Shown piece after piece: positions 25,898-38,879 of a DNA stretch of 64,000 nucleotides. The position numbers and the translations under genes were made by a program. Positions within the stretch are counted from its first letter, which is position 1. Each line of letters opens with the position of its first letter. Under the pieces are notes generated by a model. The model was given only the letters and a program-made list of their open reading frames with translations. It searched no databases and had not been told where the DNA came from. Origin of the DNA: Pseudoalteromonas luteoviolacea H33-S (GTDB lineage Bacteria > Pseudomonadota > Gammaproteobacteria > Enterobacterales > Alteromonadaceae); NCBI RefSeq assembly GCF_001625695.1, contig NZ_AUXY01000063.1, forward strand, positions 28,603 through 92,602. The letters are read 5' to 3'.

Positions 25898-27985
25898 ATG
25901 GCAGATTTATCGAAATACAGAAACATTGGTATTTTCGCGCACGTTGATGCGGGTAAAACTACGACCACTGAGCGTATTCTTAAGCTTACTGGTAAGATTC
26001 ACAAAACTGGTGAAGTACACGATGGTGAGTCAACTACTGACTTCATGGAACAGGAAGCAGAGCGTGGTATTACTATCCAGTCAGCAGCTGTTACTTGTGA
26101 GTGGAAAGGCCACCGTTTAAACGTTATCGATACTCCTGGACACGTTGACTTCACAGTTGAAGTATACCGTTCACTTAAAGTTCTTGACGGCGGTATCGGT
26201 GTATTCTGTGGTTCTGGTGGTGTTGAGCCTCAGTCAGAAACTAACTGGCGTTATGCTAACGAATCAGAAGTTGCACGTTGTATCTTCGTAAACAAACTAG
26301 ACCGTATGGGTGCTGACTTCTACCGCGTAGTAGGTCAAGTAGAGAAAGTACTTGGCGCAAACCCACTAGTTATGACTCTTCCTATCGGTATCGAAGATCA
26401 GTTCACAGGTGTTGTTGACGTACTAACGAAAAAAGCATACATCTGGGACGAGACTGGCCTTCCAGAAAACTACGAAATCACTGACGTTCCAGCTGACATG
26501 GTTGAGAAAGTTGAAGAGTACCATGAGATGCTAGTTGAGTCTGCTGTTGAGCAAGACGACGACCTAATGGAAGCATACATGGAAGGTGAAACTCCTTCAC
26601 TAGAGCAAATCAAAGCTTGTATCCGTAAAGGTACACGTGACCTTGCTTTCTTCCCAACTTTCTGTGGTTCTGCATTCAAAAACAAAGGTATGCAGCTAGT
26701 ACTAGACGCAGTTGTTGATTACCTACCGTCTCCGACTGAAGTTGATCCTCAGCCTCTAACTGATCCAGAAACTGGTGAGCCTACTGGTGACGTTGCGACA
26801 GTTGACGCAGAAGAGCCACTTAAAGCGCTTGCGTTCAAAATCATGGACGACCGTTTCGGTGCACTTACGTTCATCCGTATCTACGCTGGTCGCATGAAGA
26901 AAGGTGACACGATCCTTAACTCTGCAACTGGTAAAACTGAGCGTATCGGCCGTATGGTTGAGATGCAAGCAGACGAGCGTAACGAACTTACTGAAGCACA
27001 AGCGGGTGACATCATCGCTGTTGTAGGTATGAAGAACGTTCAAACTGGTCACACTCTATGTGATCCTAAGCACGAATGTACTCTAGAAGCGATGATCTTC
27101 CCTGATCCGGTAATCTCTATCGCTGTTGCACCTAAAGATAAAGGTGGTAACGAGAAGATGGGTATCGCTATCGGTAAGATGGTTGCAGAAGATCCGTCAT
27201 TCCAGGTTGAGACTGACGAAGATTCAGGTGAAACTATCCTTAAAGGTATGGGTGAGCTTCACCTAGACATCAAGGTAGACATCCTTAAGCGTACTTACGG
27301 CGTTGAGCTAGTTGTTGGTCAGCCTCAGGTTGCTTACCGTGAAACTATCACGCAAGAAGTTGAAGACAGCTACACGCACAAGAAGCAGTCTGGTGGTTCT
27401 GGTCAGTTCGGTAAGATCGACTACCGTATCAAGCCAGGTGAAGTTGGTTCTGGTTTCACGTTCTCATCTTCAGTTGTTGGTGGTAACGTACCTAAAGAAT
27501 TCTGGCCTGCAGTTGAGAAAGGCTTCAAGTCAATGATGGAAGAAGGTGTTCTAGCTGGCTTCCCTGTACTAGACGTTGAAGTTGAGCTATTCGACGGTGG
27601 TTTCCACGCAGTTGACTCATCAGCAATCGCATTCGAAATCGCTGCTAAAGGCGCTTTCCGTCAGTCTATCCCTAAAGCGGGTGCACAACTTCTTGAGCCA
27701 ATCATGAAAGTTGACGTGTTCACGCCAGATGACAACGTAGGTGACGTAATCGGTGACCTTAACCGTCGTCGTGGTATGATCAAAGACCAAGAAGCTGGCG
27801 CAATGGGCGTTCGTATCAAGGGTGAAGTACCTCTATCTGAAATGTTCGGATACATTGGTCACCTACGTACTATCACGTCTGGTCGTGGTCAGTTCTCAAT
27901 GGAATTCTCTCACTATGCGCCATGTCCGCAAAATGTTGCTGACGCGGTAATCGCTGCAGAGAAAGAAAAGAAAGCTGCTAAGTAA
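25898..27985 (+). CDS. fusA: Elongation factor G, second-type paralogue
   Basis: A 695-residue translocase GTPase with G1 [12 protein letters not shown] (about residues 13-24), G2 RGIT, G3 DTPGHVDF and G4 NKLD, then the EF-G domains II-V. Family differences such as [17 protein letters not shown] instead of the usual C-A-V-G-G-V-Q-P-Q-S-E-T-V-W suggest the EF-G2-type paralogue common in marine gammaproteobacteria. It stands alone, not in a str operon. Codon use is strongly biased (GTT, CGT, ATC, AAC, TTC; CTA/CTT for Leu) unlike its neighbours, which points to high expression. Confidence 0.92.
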   Translation: MADLSKYRNIGIFAHVDAGKTTTTERILKLTGKIHKTGEVHDGESTTDFMEQEAERGITIQSAAVTCEWKGHRLNVIDTPGHVDFTVEVYRSLKVLDGGIGVFCGSGGVEPQSETNWRYANESEVARCIFVNKLDRMGADFYRVVGQVEKVLGANPLVMTLPIGIEDQFTGVVDVLTKKAYIWDETGLPENYEITDVPADMVEKVEEYHEMLVESAVEQDDDLMEAYMEGETPSLEQIKACIRKGTRDLAFFPTFCGSAFKNKGMQLVLDAVVDYLPSPTEVDPQPLTDPETGEPTGDVATVDAEEPLKALAFKIMDDRFGALTFIRIYAGRMKKGDTILNSATGKTERIGRMVEMQADERNELTEAQAGDIIAVVGMKNVQTGHTLCDPKHECTLEAMIFPDPVISIAVAPKDKGGNEKMGIAIGKMVAEDPSFQVETDEDSGETILKGMGELHLDIKVDILKRTYGVELVVGQPQVAYRETITQEVEDSYTHKKQSGGSGQFGKIDYRIKPGEVGSGFTFSSSVVGGNVPKEFWPAVEKGFKSMMEEGVLAGFPVLDVEVELFDGGFHAVDSSAIAFEIAAKGAFRQSIPKAGAQLLEPIMKVDVFTPDDNVGDVIGDLNRRRGMIKDQEAGAMGVRIKGEVPLSEMFGYIGHLRTITSGRGQFSMEFSHYAPCPQNVADAVIAAEKEKKAAK

Positions 27986-28006
27986 TTAGCTAACTCCTTT
28001 CTTTTG

Positions 28007-28033
28007 AAAAAACCGCCTTAGGGCGGTTTTTTT
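28007..28033 (+). terminator. Rho-independent terminator of EF-G gene
   Basis: ACCGCC (28012-28017) and GGCGGT (28022-28027) form a stem extended by A/T pairs around TTAG, followed by seven T. It is 22 nt past the stop. Confidence 0.92.
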
Positions 28034-28398
28034 ATGTGTTGAATAATCAGCGGTGCTATGGCTGGATAAGTGGCTTGGCTTTTTTTAATCTTGCTAAACA
28101 AACATTTTATGAATTTATTTATTTGTAAAATGTAAATAATTGTATAATGCTAACACTCATTCTTTTAGGTTGTTTTTTGACCTAAACATACATCTTTTTT
28201 ACGTAATATATTAATATATATACCTATCCAAAAAGTTAATTTATCTAATGTAATGCAAATTTAGAGAATTAAGCATGCGTTTGAAATATTGATTGTTGAA
28301 AAAAGCTGATGACGAGCTTGATTTAGGAACAAAGCGAATTTATCATGCCCCATTCGTAGTCCTAAAGTAGGTAATTTGAGTAAAATTTGGAGGTACTC
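28034..28398. other. AT-rich intergenic region
   Basis: This stretch of about 365 bp holds a -10-like TATAAT (28143-28148) and an inverted repeat TTTAGGT/ACCTAAA (28164-28170 with 28180-28186). No ORF or clear terminator is linked to them. The promoter of the next gene is probably here. Confidence 0.4.
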
Positions 28399-28824
28399 AT
28401 GAAGACAATCAACTTACAAATTAACTGGTATTTATATTCAATACAGCTTGTTTTGCTTGTTTTACTCTGTGTGGTGTTATTGAGTTTAGGGTTTGTGACT
28501 GTTGCTAAGGTACTAGTTGCACTGGGCTCAGCATTGACGATGTTTTCTCTCATTGCTGGCATTTGGGGCAAAAAATATGTGCATATAGATAAGGCAGGTT
28601 TTAGCCATCATAATGGGTTAAACATACATTACTTGCATGGTGATGAAATAGCGGCATTAAAAGCGACTAAAGTACTTAATGTGTACGTCATCAGTGTAGA
28701 GTTAAAGGCAAATAAGCAGGTCTCATTCCCTTACTGGTTAGCCAGCTTTGAAGAAATACAAAAAGCAGCTAAGCTATTTAGTTGTCCTGTGATTGGCTTG
28801 ACACAATCTCAAGTAAAAGCGTAA
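28399..28824 (+). CDS. Membrane protein, 141 aa, unknown function
   Basis: The ATG at 28399 follows TTGGAGGT (28388-28395). Two adjacent membrane spans (about 12-33 and 35-55) are followed by a cytoplasmic domain of about 85 residues with alternating strands, resembling a small PH-like (bPH) domain. A terminator follows directly. No family assigned. Confidence 0.7.
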   Translation: MKTINLQINWYLYSIQLVLLVLLCVVLLSLGFVTVAKVLVALGSALTMFSLIAGIWGKKYVHIDKAGFSHHNGLNIHYLHGDEIAALKATKVLNVYVISVELKANKQVSFPYWLASFEEIQKAAKLFSCPVIGLTQSQVKA

Positions 28825-28845
28825 AAGCGCCGTATGGCGCTTTTT
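28823..28845 (+). terminator. Rho-independent terminator
   Basis: AAAAGCGCC and GGCGCTTTT form a 9-bp stem with loop GTAT and a five-T tail. It overlaps the stop of the preceding gene. Confidence 0.88.
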
Positions 28846-28890
28846 AGTCAGAAAGGGAATTCTAAGCTTTAATATTTGTGAATATTAGCG

Positions 28891-31785
<2,895 letters not shown>

Positions 31786-31786
<1 letters not shown>

Positions 31787-32577
31787 CAGGAAATACTCGA
31801 TTGATTCGCCATAAAGAGCGCATTGAAGTTAGCAGAACTATGCATTGCAATCGTGTCAAAATCGGTGCTTTTCAATTCGGCTATTTGCGTAACAACAGCT
31901 AATAAATAGGCCGGTTCATTGCGTCTAGATTTTGGCTTTGGAGAGAGTGTTCTTGGTAGTAAATAAGGCGCATCCGTTTCAATAAGTAATCTATCATTTG
32001 GAATGTAGGGGATTAATTCACGCAGTTGCTGACCGCGTCTTTCATCACATACCCACCCAGTAATACCAATCATTAAACCGTAATCAAGATAGAATTTAAG
32101 TGCTTGTTTATCGCCTGTAAAGCAGTGCAGAACGCCCTTTATTTGGTGATCAGATAACAAGGTTTTCATATGCTCATGTGCATCTCGCTCATGAATATAA
32201 GCTGGCATATCTAGCTGTTGTGCGAGCTTAAACTGTTCATTGCATACATGGGCTTGAATATCTCGTGGCGAAAAGTCACGATTAAAATCTAAGCCACATT
32301 CACCAATTGCGACAACTTGAGGTGACTTTGCCAAATGAGTGATTTGCGCAATGAAGTCATCTGGCGCATCCTTTGCATCATGAGGGTGTATACCTGCAGT
32401 ACTCACCAGTTGATGAGTATTTGCTAGAGCAAGGCTTTGCTCACTTGAGGGAAGGTCACAGCCAATCAATAACATATTACTGATATGATTTGCTTTGGCC
32501 CTTGCAACAACATCTGCTCTGTCTTTATCAAATTGTGAGCTGGTTAAGTTGACACCAGCATCAATCATCGTTTGCAT
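31786..32577 (-). CDS. tatD: TatD family metal-dependent hydrolase/DNase
   Basis: A 263-residue TIM-barrel hydrolase with metal-binding features IDAGVNL, IGECGLDF, HCFTGD and ETDAPYLLP. The first motif usually reads D-x-H-x-H; here it is DAGVNL, so the two N-terminal metal-ligand histidines are not obvious and activity may differ. TatD proteins are 3'-5' exonucleases, not part of Tat translocation. It sits downstream of tatC as in E. coli, with one gene between. Confidence 0.88.
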
Positions 32578-33063
32578 TTATTTTATTCTTTTTACGCGAA
32601 TTGTTCGATTTGAGCCCGATTTGCTCATCAAAAATGAGTTAAATGAGCCACGTTTTATGGTGACCGTATCTTCCTGCCTGGCAAAAAAGGCATTACTACC
32701 AATTTGCTTCCATACTTGTGTATTTGAGAGCTCGAAGGTACGTACACCATGTACTGACTTGGTCAGCTTTACTATTGTAGCTTCAATATTGTCAACACGT
32801 TGCTCGTTTTGGGTGGTTTTATTCTCTATGCCAAAGCGTGCTTGTTTTTGCTCTTTACTCAGTATGCTTTTTGTAACTGGTGCGGCTGATATGGTAGCTA
32901 CTGGTTGCTTAGATTGAAGTTTTGTAGTTACTTGGTCATAGCAATGCAAGCGCTTAGTGTCGGATGCAATAGATTGACACTGAACCAACTGTTCAAGCGT
33001 TTCATTTTGGGCGTGAGCACAGAGCGAGGCACCCAATGCAAGTAGGGTGAACCACTTATTCAT
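32578..33063 (-). CDS. Periplasmic protein with CYD motif, unknown function
   Basis: A 161-residue protein with a signal peptide ending at about residue 18 (CAHA). Cys29 and Cys41 lie in CQSIASDTKRLHCYD, a spacing seen in several small periplasmic proteins, including type VI-associated VasI/TagO-like proteins, and may form a disulfide. Residues of about 60-100 look helical; the C-terminus is basic (SGSNRTIRVKRIK). It overlaps the tatC end by 8 nt and lies between tatC and tatD, where E. coli has nothing. Confidence 0.7.
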   Translation of the reverse strand: MNKWFTLLALGASLCAHAQNETLEQLVQCQSIASDTKRLHCYDQVTTKLQSKQPVATISAAPVTKSILSKEQKQARFGIENKTTQNEQRVDNIEATIVKLTKSVHGVRTFELSNTQVWKQIGSNAFFARQEDTVTIKRGSFNSFLMSKSGSNRTIRVKRIK

Positions 33064-33802
33064 TGTTCATTTCCTGTTGTTCAGACTTTTTGCTGTAGAT
33101 GCCCGCTAGGATGATGCCGATTTCGAATAATAATAACATAGGCACAGCGAGCAAGGTTTGCGATAGCACATCGGGTGGTGTTAAAAACATGGCCACTACG
33201 AACACACCTACTACGATATAAGGACGTTTATCTTTTAAGCTTTGAGTTGTTGTGACGCCACTCCAGCACAGCAGCATAATAGCGACCGGGATCTCAAAAG
33301 CGACGCCAAAAGCGAAAAATAATTTGAGGATAAAGGCTAAATAGCTACTGATATCCGGAGATAAAGTCATCATAGCTGGACCAACCGCGGTAAAAAAGCC
33401 CAAAATAATTGGCATAACCACGAAATAGCAAAACGCGATACCGGCATAAAACAACACCACACTAGATAGGAGGATGGGCATGAGCATACGTTTTTCATGC
33501 TGGTACAAGCCGGGTGCTAAAAAGCCCCAAAACTGATGCAATATAAAAGGGATCGCTAAAAATAAAGAGACAAAGAGGGTCAGTTTAAACGGTGCAAAAA
33601 AAGGTGCAGTGACATCTGTGGCTATCATGGTGGCATTTTCTGGCAAACTTAAAACGAGTGGGTTTGCGACAAATGCATAAATATCGTTGGCAAAATAGAC
33701 CAAGGATAGAAAGATCACCAATACGCTTAAGAGGGCTTTAATAAGGCGATCTCTGAGTTCAATTAGGTGACCTATAAAACCACTGTTGTCCGATTCTGAC
33801 AT
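33056..33802 (-). CDS. tatC: Sec-independent protein translocase subunit TatC
   Basis: The ATG at 33802 (MSESDNSGFIGHLIELRDRL) matches family N-termini and gives 248 residues; the longer reading overlaps tatB. Six membrane spans are visible, with the conserved HLIELRDRL and the FAFGVAFEIPV segment. TatC recognises the twin-arginine signal and forms the core receptor with TatB. It is the last gene of tatABC. Confidence 0.95.
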   Translation of the reverse strand: MSESDNSGFIGHLIELRDRLIKALLSVLVIFLSLVYFANDIYAFVANPLVLSLPENATMIATDVTAPFFAPFKLTLFVSLFLAIPFILHQFWGFLAPGLYQHEKRMLMPILLSSVVLFYAGIAFCYFVVMPIILGFFTAVGPAMMTLSPDISSYLAFILKLFFAFGVAFEIPVAIMLLCWSGVTTTQSLKDKRPYIVVGVFVVAMFLTPPDVLSQTLLAVPMLLLFEIGIILAGIYSKKSEQQEMNNE

Positions 33803-33827
33803 GGGTGTTCCTGTTACTTCTGAGGGA

Positions 33828-34145
33828 TTAGTCTTTTTTCGAATGTTTGTCCGTGGCATCCGTTTGATAGCTATGACGCACAGACTCGGCCGCTTTTTTC
33901 AACTCATCCACGGACTCTTGCAGCTCGGGGGCTAAGTTATTCATGTTTTGTTGCTCAGCTTTTTTTAGATTAGTGTGCAACTCATGTACTCTGAGCTCTT
34001 CATTCACTTCAGCCTTCACCGAATTAGCAACAGATTTCACGGTTCGGATCCAGCGACTAACCGTTCGTATAGCCACCGGTAAACGCTCTGGACCTAATAC
34101 GATTAAGCCGACAATTAATATGACGACGAGCTCCCACATGCCCAT
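33828..34145 (-). CDS. tatB: Sec-independent protein translocase subunit TatB
   Basis: A 105-residue protein with an N-terminal membrane helix (about 4-20), the family motif GPERLP at its end, an amphipathic helix and a long polar, charged C-terminal tail. It partners TatC in signal-peptide recognition. It lies 5 nt after the tatA stop. Confidence 0.95.
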   Translation of the reverse strand: MGMWELVVILIVGLIVLGPERLPVAIRTVSRWIRTVKSVANSVKAEVNEELRVHELHTNLKKAEQQNMNNLAPELQESVDELKKAAESVRHSYQTDATDKHSKKD

Positions 34146-34150
34146 GTAAA

Positions 34151-34387
34151 TTAAACCTTTTCTTTATCAGTTTCAGTGCTGGTAGATTTGCTTTGGGTTT
34201 GATTTTGAATGGCGTCTTTTGGCTTGTCTGCTTCTGTTTTTTCATCCTCAGACATGGCTTTTTTAAACCCTTTAACGGCGTTACCTAGGTCTCCACCCAT
34301 ACCACGCAACTTTTTAGTGCCAAAAAGCAATACAATGATTGCAAGAACAATTAATAGTTGCCAAATACTGATACCACCTAATCCCAT
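34151..34387 (-). CDS. tatA: Sec-independent protein translocase subunit TatA
   Basis: A 78-residue protein with a short membrane helix (about 8-23), the hinge motif FGTKKL and an amphipathic helix [17 protein letters not shown], followed by an acidic/polar tail. It polymerises to form the passage for folded Tat substrates. It begins 63 nt after ubiB. Confidence 0.95.
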   Translation of the reverse strand: MGLGGISIWQLLIVLAIIVLLFGTKKLRGMGGDLGNAVKGFKKAMSEDEKTEADKPKDAIQNQTQSKSTSTETDKEKV

Positions 34388-34450
34388 AACGACTCCGTTT
34401 ACGTCTTATTTGTAATTACTGATTTAATTATACGCCGCGCGTATAAAATA

Positions 34451-36064
34451 TCACCCTGTTTTACGCCATGCACAAATAAATAGCAAGCATGCAAAAAGTG
34501 CACTACCTAGGCTTGCACCATTTAATTCAGCGATAAAACACAGACCCGCAATGATCGCAAAAGTGGATGCAGCCATGCCCAATAAAACGCTTTGTATTGT
34601 TTGCTTACTTACAGCAGATTGCGGTGCTGGTACTTGATGATGTTGACGTTTCAAGCTTTGATAAACTAAGTCAGGTAATTCAGGCATTTTTTCAGCCCAA
34701 AAAGGTAGATTTTGATATAACTTCTTGGCCACCGCGAGGGGACCAACTTGCTCTTGCACCCAATGTTCTAAGAACGGCTTTGCGGTTTGCCAAAGGTCGA
34801 GTTGCGGATAGAGTTGACGACCCAATCCTTCAACATATAGCAGGGTTTTTTGTAACAGCACCAACTGAGGTTGCACTTCCATATTGAAACGCCTTGCTGT
34901 ATTAAACAGGTTGACCAAAACGTGTCCAAATGAAATTTCTGCCAGTGGCTTATTAAAAATAGGTTCACACACAGTGCGAATTGCAAATTCAAACTCTTCC
35001 ACACAGGTGTCTGCGGGTACCCAACCTGAGTCGACATGAAGCTGAGCCACTTGGCGATAATCACGATTGAAAAAAGCAATGAAGTTTTCAGCTAAATATC
35101 TCTTATCTTCGCGATTTAACGTACCAACGATACCGCAGTCAATCCCGATATACTGCGGGTTTTCAGGGTGTTCATAGGAGACAAAAATATTGCCAGGGTG
35201 CATGTCAGCATGGAAAAAACTGTCTCTGAATACTTGCGTGAAGAAAACTTCAACACCTCGTTCTGCAAGTAGTTTCATATCAGTGCCTTGCGCTTCCAGT
35301 GTTTCAGTATCAGATACTGGGATACCGTAGATGCGCTCCATCACTAACACGTTTTGTCTTGAGTAATCGCTATAGACTTCAGGAATATATAAGGCTTCAG
35401 ATCCTTCAAAGTTGCGTCTTAGCTGAATGGCGTTGGCACCTTCTCGCATTAAATCGAGCTCATCAAGCAAGGTTTTGCGATATTCGCGTACGACTTCAAC
35501 AGGTCTTAAACGACGGCTTTCGCTCACCAAACCAGCCAGTACTTTGGCAAATTGCTCCATTAAGGACAGATCTGCGAGGATTTGCTTTTCTATGTCCGGA
35601 CGGATCACTTTCACAACCACGTCTTTTAAGCCCTGTTCAGTTTGCAGCTGCGCTGTATGAACCTGAGCGATGGAGGCTGAAGCCAGAGGCTGTTGCTCAA
35701 AATGCTCGAATAAGTCGCTAATATGTTCAAGCTCTAGCGCGAGCTCGATAAGCCGCTGTGCTTTTTCGCCGTCAAATGACGCGACATTGTCTTGTAACTG
35801 TGCCAGCTCTTGTGCCATCTCATGAGGTAATAGGTCACGTCGAGTAGATAACATTTGGCCGAATTTAACCCACACGGGCCCTAAAGCTTGCAATGCCAGA
35901 CGTAAACGCGCGCCTTCAGACTTATCTTGGTGTTTATTCGGCAGCCAAAATAAGCACTTGCGAAGGTACTTAGCGTACCAAGGCTGCAAATACTGAGGCA
36001 GCAGTTCATCTAGGCCATAGTTTAGAAATGTTTTACCAATATGATATAGGCGAGCGATGGACAA
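34451..36064 (-). CDS. ubiB: Ubiquinone biosynthesis accessory ATPase/kinase-like UbiB
   Basis: A 537-residue atypical kinase (ABC1/ADCK family). The KxGQ-type motif is present ([17 protein letters not shown]), as are [12 protein letters not shown] and [10 protein letters not shown] catalytic-loop and metal-binding motifs. Two C-terminal membrane spans (about 490-535) anchor it. It is needed for aerobic ubiquinone synthesis, probably by extracting lipophilic intermediates. Gene order ubiE-ubiJ-ubiB is as in E. coli. Confidence 0.95.
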   Translation of the reverse strand: MSIARLYHIGKTFLNYGLDELLPQYLQPWYAKYLRKCLFWLPNKHQDKSEGARLRLALQALGPVWVKFGQMLSTRRDLLPHEMAQELAQLQDNVASFDGEKAQRLIELALELEHISDLFEHFEQQPLASASIAQVHTAQLQTEQGLKDVVVKVIRPDIEKQILADLSLMEQFAKVLAGLVSESRRLRPVEVVREYRKTLLDELDLMREGANAIQLRRNFEGSEALYIPEVYSDYSRQNVLVMERIYGIPVSDTETLEAQGTDMKLLAERGVEVFFTQVFRDSFFHADMHPGNIFVSYEHPENPQYIGIDCGIVGTLNREDKRYLAENFIAFFNRDYRQVAQLHVDSGWVPADTCVEEFEFAIRTVCEPIFNKPLAEISFGHVLVNLFNTARRFNMEVQPQLVLLQKTLLYVEGLGRQLYPQLDLWQTAKPFLEHWVQEQVGPLAVAKKLYQNLPFWAEKMPELPDLVYQSLKRQHHQVPAPQSAVSKQTIQSVLLGMAASTFAIIAGLCFIAELNGASLGSALFACLLFICAWRKTG

Positions 36065-36080
36065 TTCCTGCTCCTTAAAG

Positions 36081-36680
36081 TCAGTCTGTTAGTGCATTAA
36101 TGCGTTGTTCTAGCGCAGCCAATTGCGATGAAAGGGCTCTGGTTTGCGCTTTAAACTGCTGTAGCTCCAGAGGGTGAATGGTGACGTTGAGCTCATCTTG
36201 ACACAGTTGAGTCATGACTTGCTGATATGACTTTTTATGCTGTTGGGCTTTGTTGTTGCACGCTTTTACGCTACTCACTAAGTGTTCAGCGCCAGCATCA
36301 CCAAGGTAGTGGGATAAGTGCTCTGCCCAATCGATATCTAGGTTGCCAAATGCTTTGCTGTAAAGCTGTGCAAGGTGAAGGTCGCCCTCCAAATCCAATT
36401 TGCCACTGCGGATCAATCGCGTCAATTGACTCGGGTCTTTCAATTCACCTAAGCAATCGAGAGAGGTGGTGATATGACAATCAGCTTCATCATGATAGTT
36501 GCCATATACGAAGCAGTATTCACCATTATAGTGAAGTGCACAGGATAAGTTTAAATCAGTCAATGTGAGCGCCAGCACATTATGTGCAGCGCCTTGCAGA
36601 TCTGCAGCAAGGTTTGGCTCAAGAGTTAAGAGACGATTTACAGCTTGCTCGGCGACGGCCGTTAAAACAGATACCCACAT
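36081..36680 (-). CDS. ubiJ: Ubiquinone biosynthesis accessory factor UbiJ
   Basis: A 199-residue protein with an SCP2-like lipid-binding domain in the first 110 residues and a C-terminal coiled coil (about 150-199). UbiJ scaffolds the ubiquinone biosynthetic complex and binds isoprenoid intermediates. It is placed between ubiE and ubiB, as in other gammaproteobacteria. Confidence 0.9.
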   Translation of the reverse strand: MWVSVLTAVAEQAVNRLLTLEPNLAADLQGAAHNVLALTLTDLNLSCALHYNGEYCFVYGNYHDEADCHITTSLDCLGELKDPSQLTRLIRSGKLDLEGDLHLAQLYSKAFGNLDIDWAEHLSHYLGDAGAEHLVSSVKACNNKAQQHKKSYQQVMTQLCQDELNVTIHPLELQQFKAQTRALSSQLAALEQRINALTD

Positions 36681-36700
36681 AAACTTACCCTTTACTTGTG

Positions 36701-37456
36701 TTAGTACTTGAACCCTCTATGCAGCGCAACAATGCCGCCAGTGAAGTTTTGATAGCTTGTTTGCTCAAACCCTGCGTTTTCCATCATGCCCTTTAAAGTT
36801 TCTTGGTCTGGGTGCATGCGGATTGATTCTGCTAAGTAGCGGTAAGATTCACTGTCATTCGCCACAATTTTGCCGACGTTTGGCAAGATGTTAAATGAGT
36901 AGAAGTCATAAAGTTTAGATAACGCTTCGTTATCCGTTTTAGAAAATTCCAGCACCAACAATCGACCACCTGGTTTTAGAACTCGGTACATTGAACGCAA
37001 TGCTTCGTTTTTGTCTGTGACATTACGTAATCCAAATGCGATAGTAATAACATCTAAGCTGTTATCTGGAAATGGTAACGCTTGGGCGTTCATTTGCACG
37101 TATTCAATGTTATTAACTAAGCCGAGGTCACGTAGCTTATCGCGGCCAACTTTCAGCATTGAGTCATTGATATCGCCAAGGATCACTTGACCGGTATCGC
37201 CAACAAGTTGGCTGAACTTTGCTGTCAGGTCACCTGTACCACCTGCCAAATCCAATACGCGATGACCTTTTCGAACCCCTGCACACGCTACGGTTTGACG
37301 TTTCCAAAGGCGATGTATGCCAAAGGATAAAAAGTCATTCATGATGTCGTATTTGGCTGCGACAGAGTGAAAAACATCTGCAACCAAAGACTCTTTTTGA
37401 GTGGACTCTACGGTTTTATAACCAAAGTGGGTGGTATCGCGATTTTCTTCTTTCAT
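36701..37456 (-). CDS. ubiE: Ubiquinone/menaquinone C-methyltransferase
   Basis: A 251-residue SAM-dependent methyltransferase. Motif I is [15 protein letters not shown]; the family signature [17 protein letters not shown] and the C-terminal [12 protein letters not shown] are present. It methylates the quinone ring in ubiquinone (and menaquinone) synthesis. First gene of the ubi-tat run; its promoter lies in 37457-37562. Confidence 0.95.
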   Translation of the reverse strand: MKEENRDTTHFGYKTVESTQKESLVADVFHSVAAKYDIMNDFLSFGIHRLWKRQTVACAGVRKGHRVLDLAGGTGDLTAKFSQLVGDTGQVILGDINDSMLKVGRDKLRDLGLVNNIEYVQMNAQALPFPDNSLDVITIAFGLRNVTDKNEALRSMYRVLKPGGRLLVLEFSKTDNEALSKLYDFYSFNILPNVGKIVANDSESYRYLAESIRMHPDQETLKGMMENAGFEQTSYQNFTGGIVALHRGFKY

Positions 37457-37562
37457 GTTGGCCTTGGTGACACAGTTTAGATGGGTATAGTGTACTTGAT
37501 TGCGACACTTAGGTGCAATTTATAGTGCGTGTTAATCGTAAAATTTTATCGTACAAAAGCGC

Positions 37563-38570
37563 TTATAGAGCGCCTGAAATATAACAGTCGCGCCCTAACG
37601 CATGTGCCTTTTGCGCGGCAAACGAAGCTTGGCTGGCTAATTCGTTAAAATCTCGCTCTGATTGTCTTTTGGCAATACCGATAGCCAGTTGGATGTCTGG
37701 AAATTGTACATTGCCTTTATTGCTAATGAATTTGAGCTTTTCAACGCCCTTACGGATTTTTTCCGCGATAACTTTGGCTGTTTCAGGTTCAATATCAACC
37801 AGTAAAATGGTGAACTCCTGCTTGCCCGTACGACCCGGTACACCACTTTCTAATACATATTTTTTAATCTTATGCGCAACCCGTTGCAAAACAGTCTCGC
37901 CAATCATGTCACCGAATCGTTCACTAAAATCACTGAGGTTATCTACTTGAATGGAAATTGCACACAGCGTCTTTTCCTGATCTAACCAAAGCTGAGTTTT
38001 TTGATTCAGATAGTGTCTTTTGTAAAGACCTGTGTGTGGATCAATCAAACGTTGCTTTCGTATTTTATTGAGTACCATGTACTGTTGACTTTGGCTGGCC
38101 CTGGCTTTTTGTAAACTCTGCTTAAAGCGCTGTTGTTGCTCTATATAGCGCTCTGTTTGCTGAGTGAATTCACCAAGCGCCTTTTTGCTTTTGGCAATAT
38201 CTTGCGGGTCTAACTCACTGTGGCATTTACGAATACTCTGCGTGAATTTTGTGATGCTATGGTGCGAGCGTGAGGAGGACGCGGATAATTCATCGATGAC
38301 ATTGTCGACCTCTTTTAATACCGCCAGTTCTTCTTGATGTTCTGTGTAGATAAACTCGAAGTACAGTTGCTCAATGTAGACGGTATCAATGTCAACATTA
38401 CCACGAAGATCTCTTTCTAAGCGCGTCGTTAAGGCGTCGTTAGTCCGACTGATGAAAGTATAAGCTACTTGATAATTTAATGGTGTAGGGGGTAGTGCGT
38501 GCAGTTCCAGAAAATGACAAACCTTGGTCATTTTTTCTTGGGCTATTGCCATTGGATCATGGAACGTCAT
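37563..38570 (-). CDS. Degenerate GGDEF-domain protein
   Basis: A 335-residue cytoplasmic protein. An N-terminal helical domain of about 150 residues (LPPTPLNYQVAYTF) is followed by a GGDEF fold. The active-site motif is GKQEF (249-253) instead of GGDEF/GGEEF, so the two catalytic glycine/acid positions are lost. The metal-binding D near SIQVDNLSDF remains. It is probably not a cyclase and may bind c-di-GMP, GTP or a partner instead. It precedes ubiE but with a 106-nt gap. Confidence 0.8.
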   Translation of the reverse strand: MTFHDPMAIAQEKMTKVCHFLELHALPPTPLNYQVAYTFISRTNDALTTRLERDLRGNVDIDTVYIEQLYFEFIYTEHQEELAVLKEVDNVIDELSASSSRSHHSITKFTQSIRKCHSELDPQDIAKSKKALGEFTQQTERYIEQQQRFKQSLQKARASQSQQYMVLNKIRKQRLIDPHTGLYKRHYLNQKTQLWLDQEKTLCAISIQVDNLSDFSERFGDMIGETVLQRVAHKIKKYVLESGVPGRTGKQEFTILLVDIEPETAKVIAEKIRKGVEKLKFISNKGNVQFPDIQLAIGIAKRQSERDFNELASQASFAAQKAHALGRDCYISGAL

Positions 38571-38879
38571 CTACTTCTTTACCATACATTAAAGTTAATC
38601 TTGAAGCCTTAACGTCCTTTGGCACAAGTCATGATTTCATCCTATTTGAAGCCCCGCTACATTAATCGTAATCGTGACTTTTTGAAAGCAAAATTTGCCC
38701 TTTTAATGGTAAAAAGTTACCCAACTTATTCTGTTAGGCGAATTTATCGACAACTTTGGCCTTTGTATATATGGTGTCGTATCGATGATCGCATTTGCAT
38801 GATGTTTGGTCGATTATATTTGCATAGAGACGAGTGCCTTCGTTAAGGTGCATACCCCAGCGAAAGTTAAGGAACCTCA
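38571..38879. other. Divergent intergenic region
   Basis: The 309-bp gap between divergent genes should hold both promoters. A 75-codon basic ORF at 38619-38846 (starting MAQVMISSYLKPRY) has no ribosome-binding site; I cannot support it as a gene. AAGGAA at 38870-38875 belongs to the following lipoprotein gene. Confidence 0.4.

Noticed and set aside
28143..28186. Possible extra small RNA (TATAAT box and TTTAGGT/ACCTAAA repeat)
   Set aside because: The -35 is poor, the hairpin is AT-rich and no terminator follows; evidence is too thin.
32495..32917. 140-codon plus-strand ORF opposite tatD and the CYD protein
   Set aside because: It is antisense to two well-supported genes in an operon and has no ribosome-binding site.
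38619..38846. 75-codon basic ORF
   Set aside because: No ribosome-binding site before either ATG; it fills the promoter region between two divergent genes. Left as uncertain in the intergenic entry.
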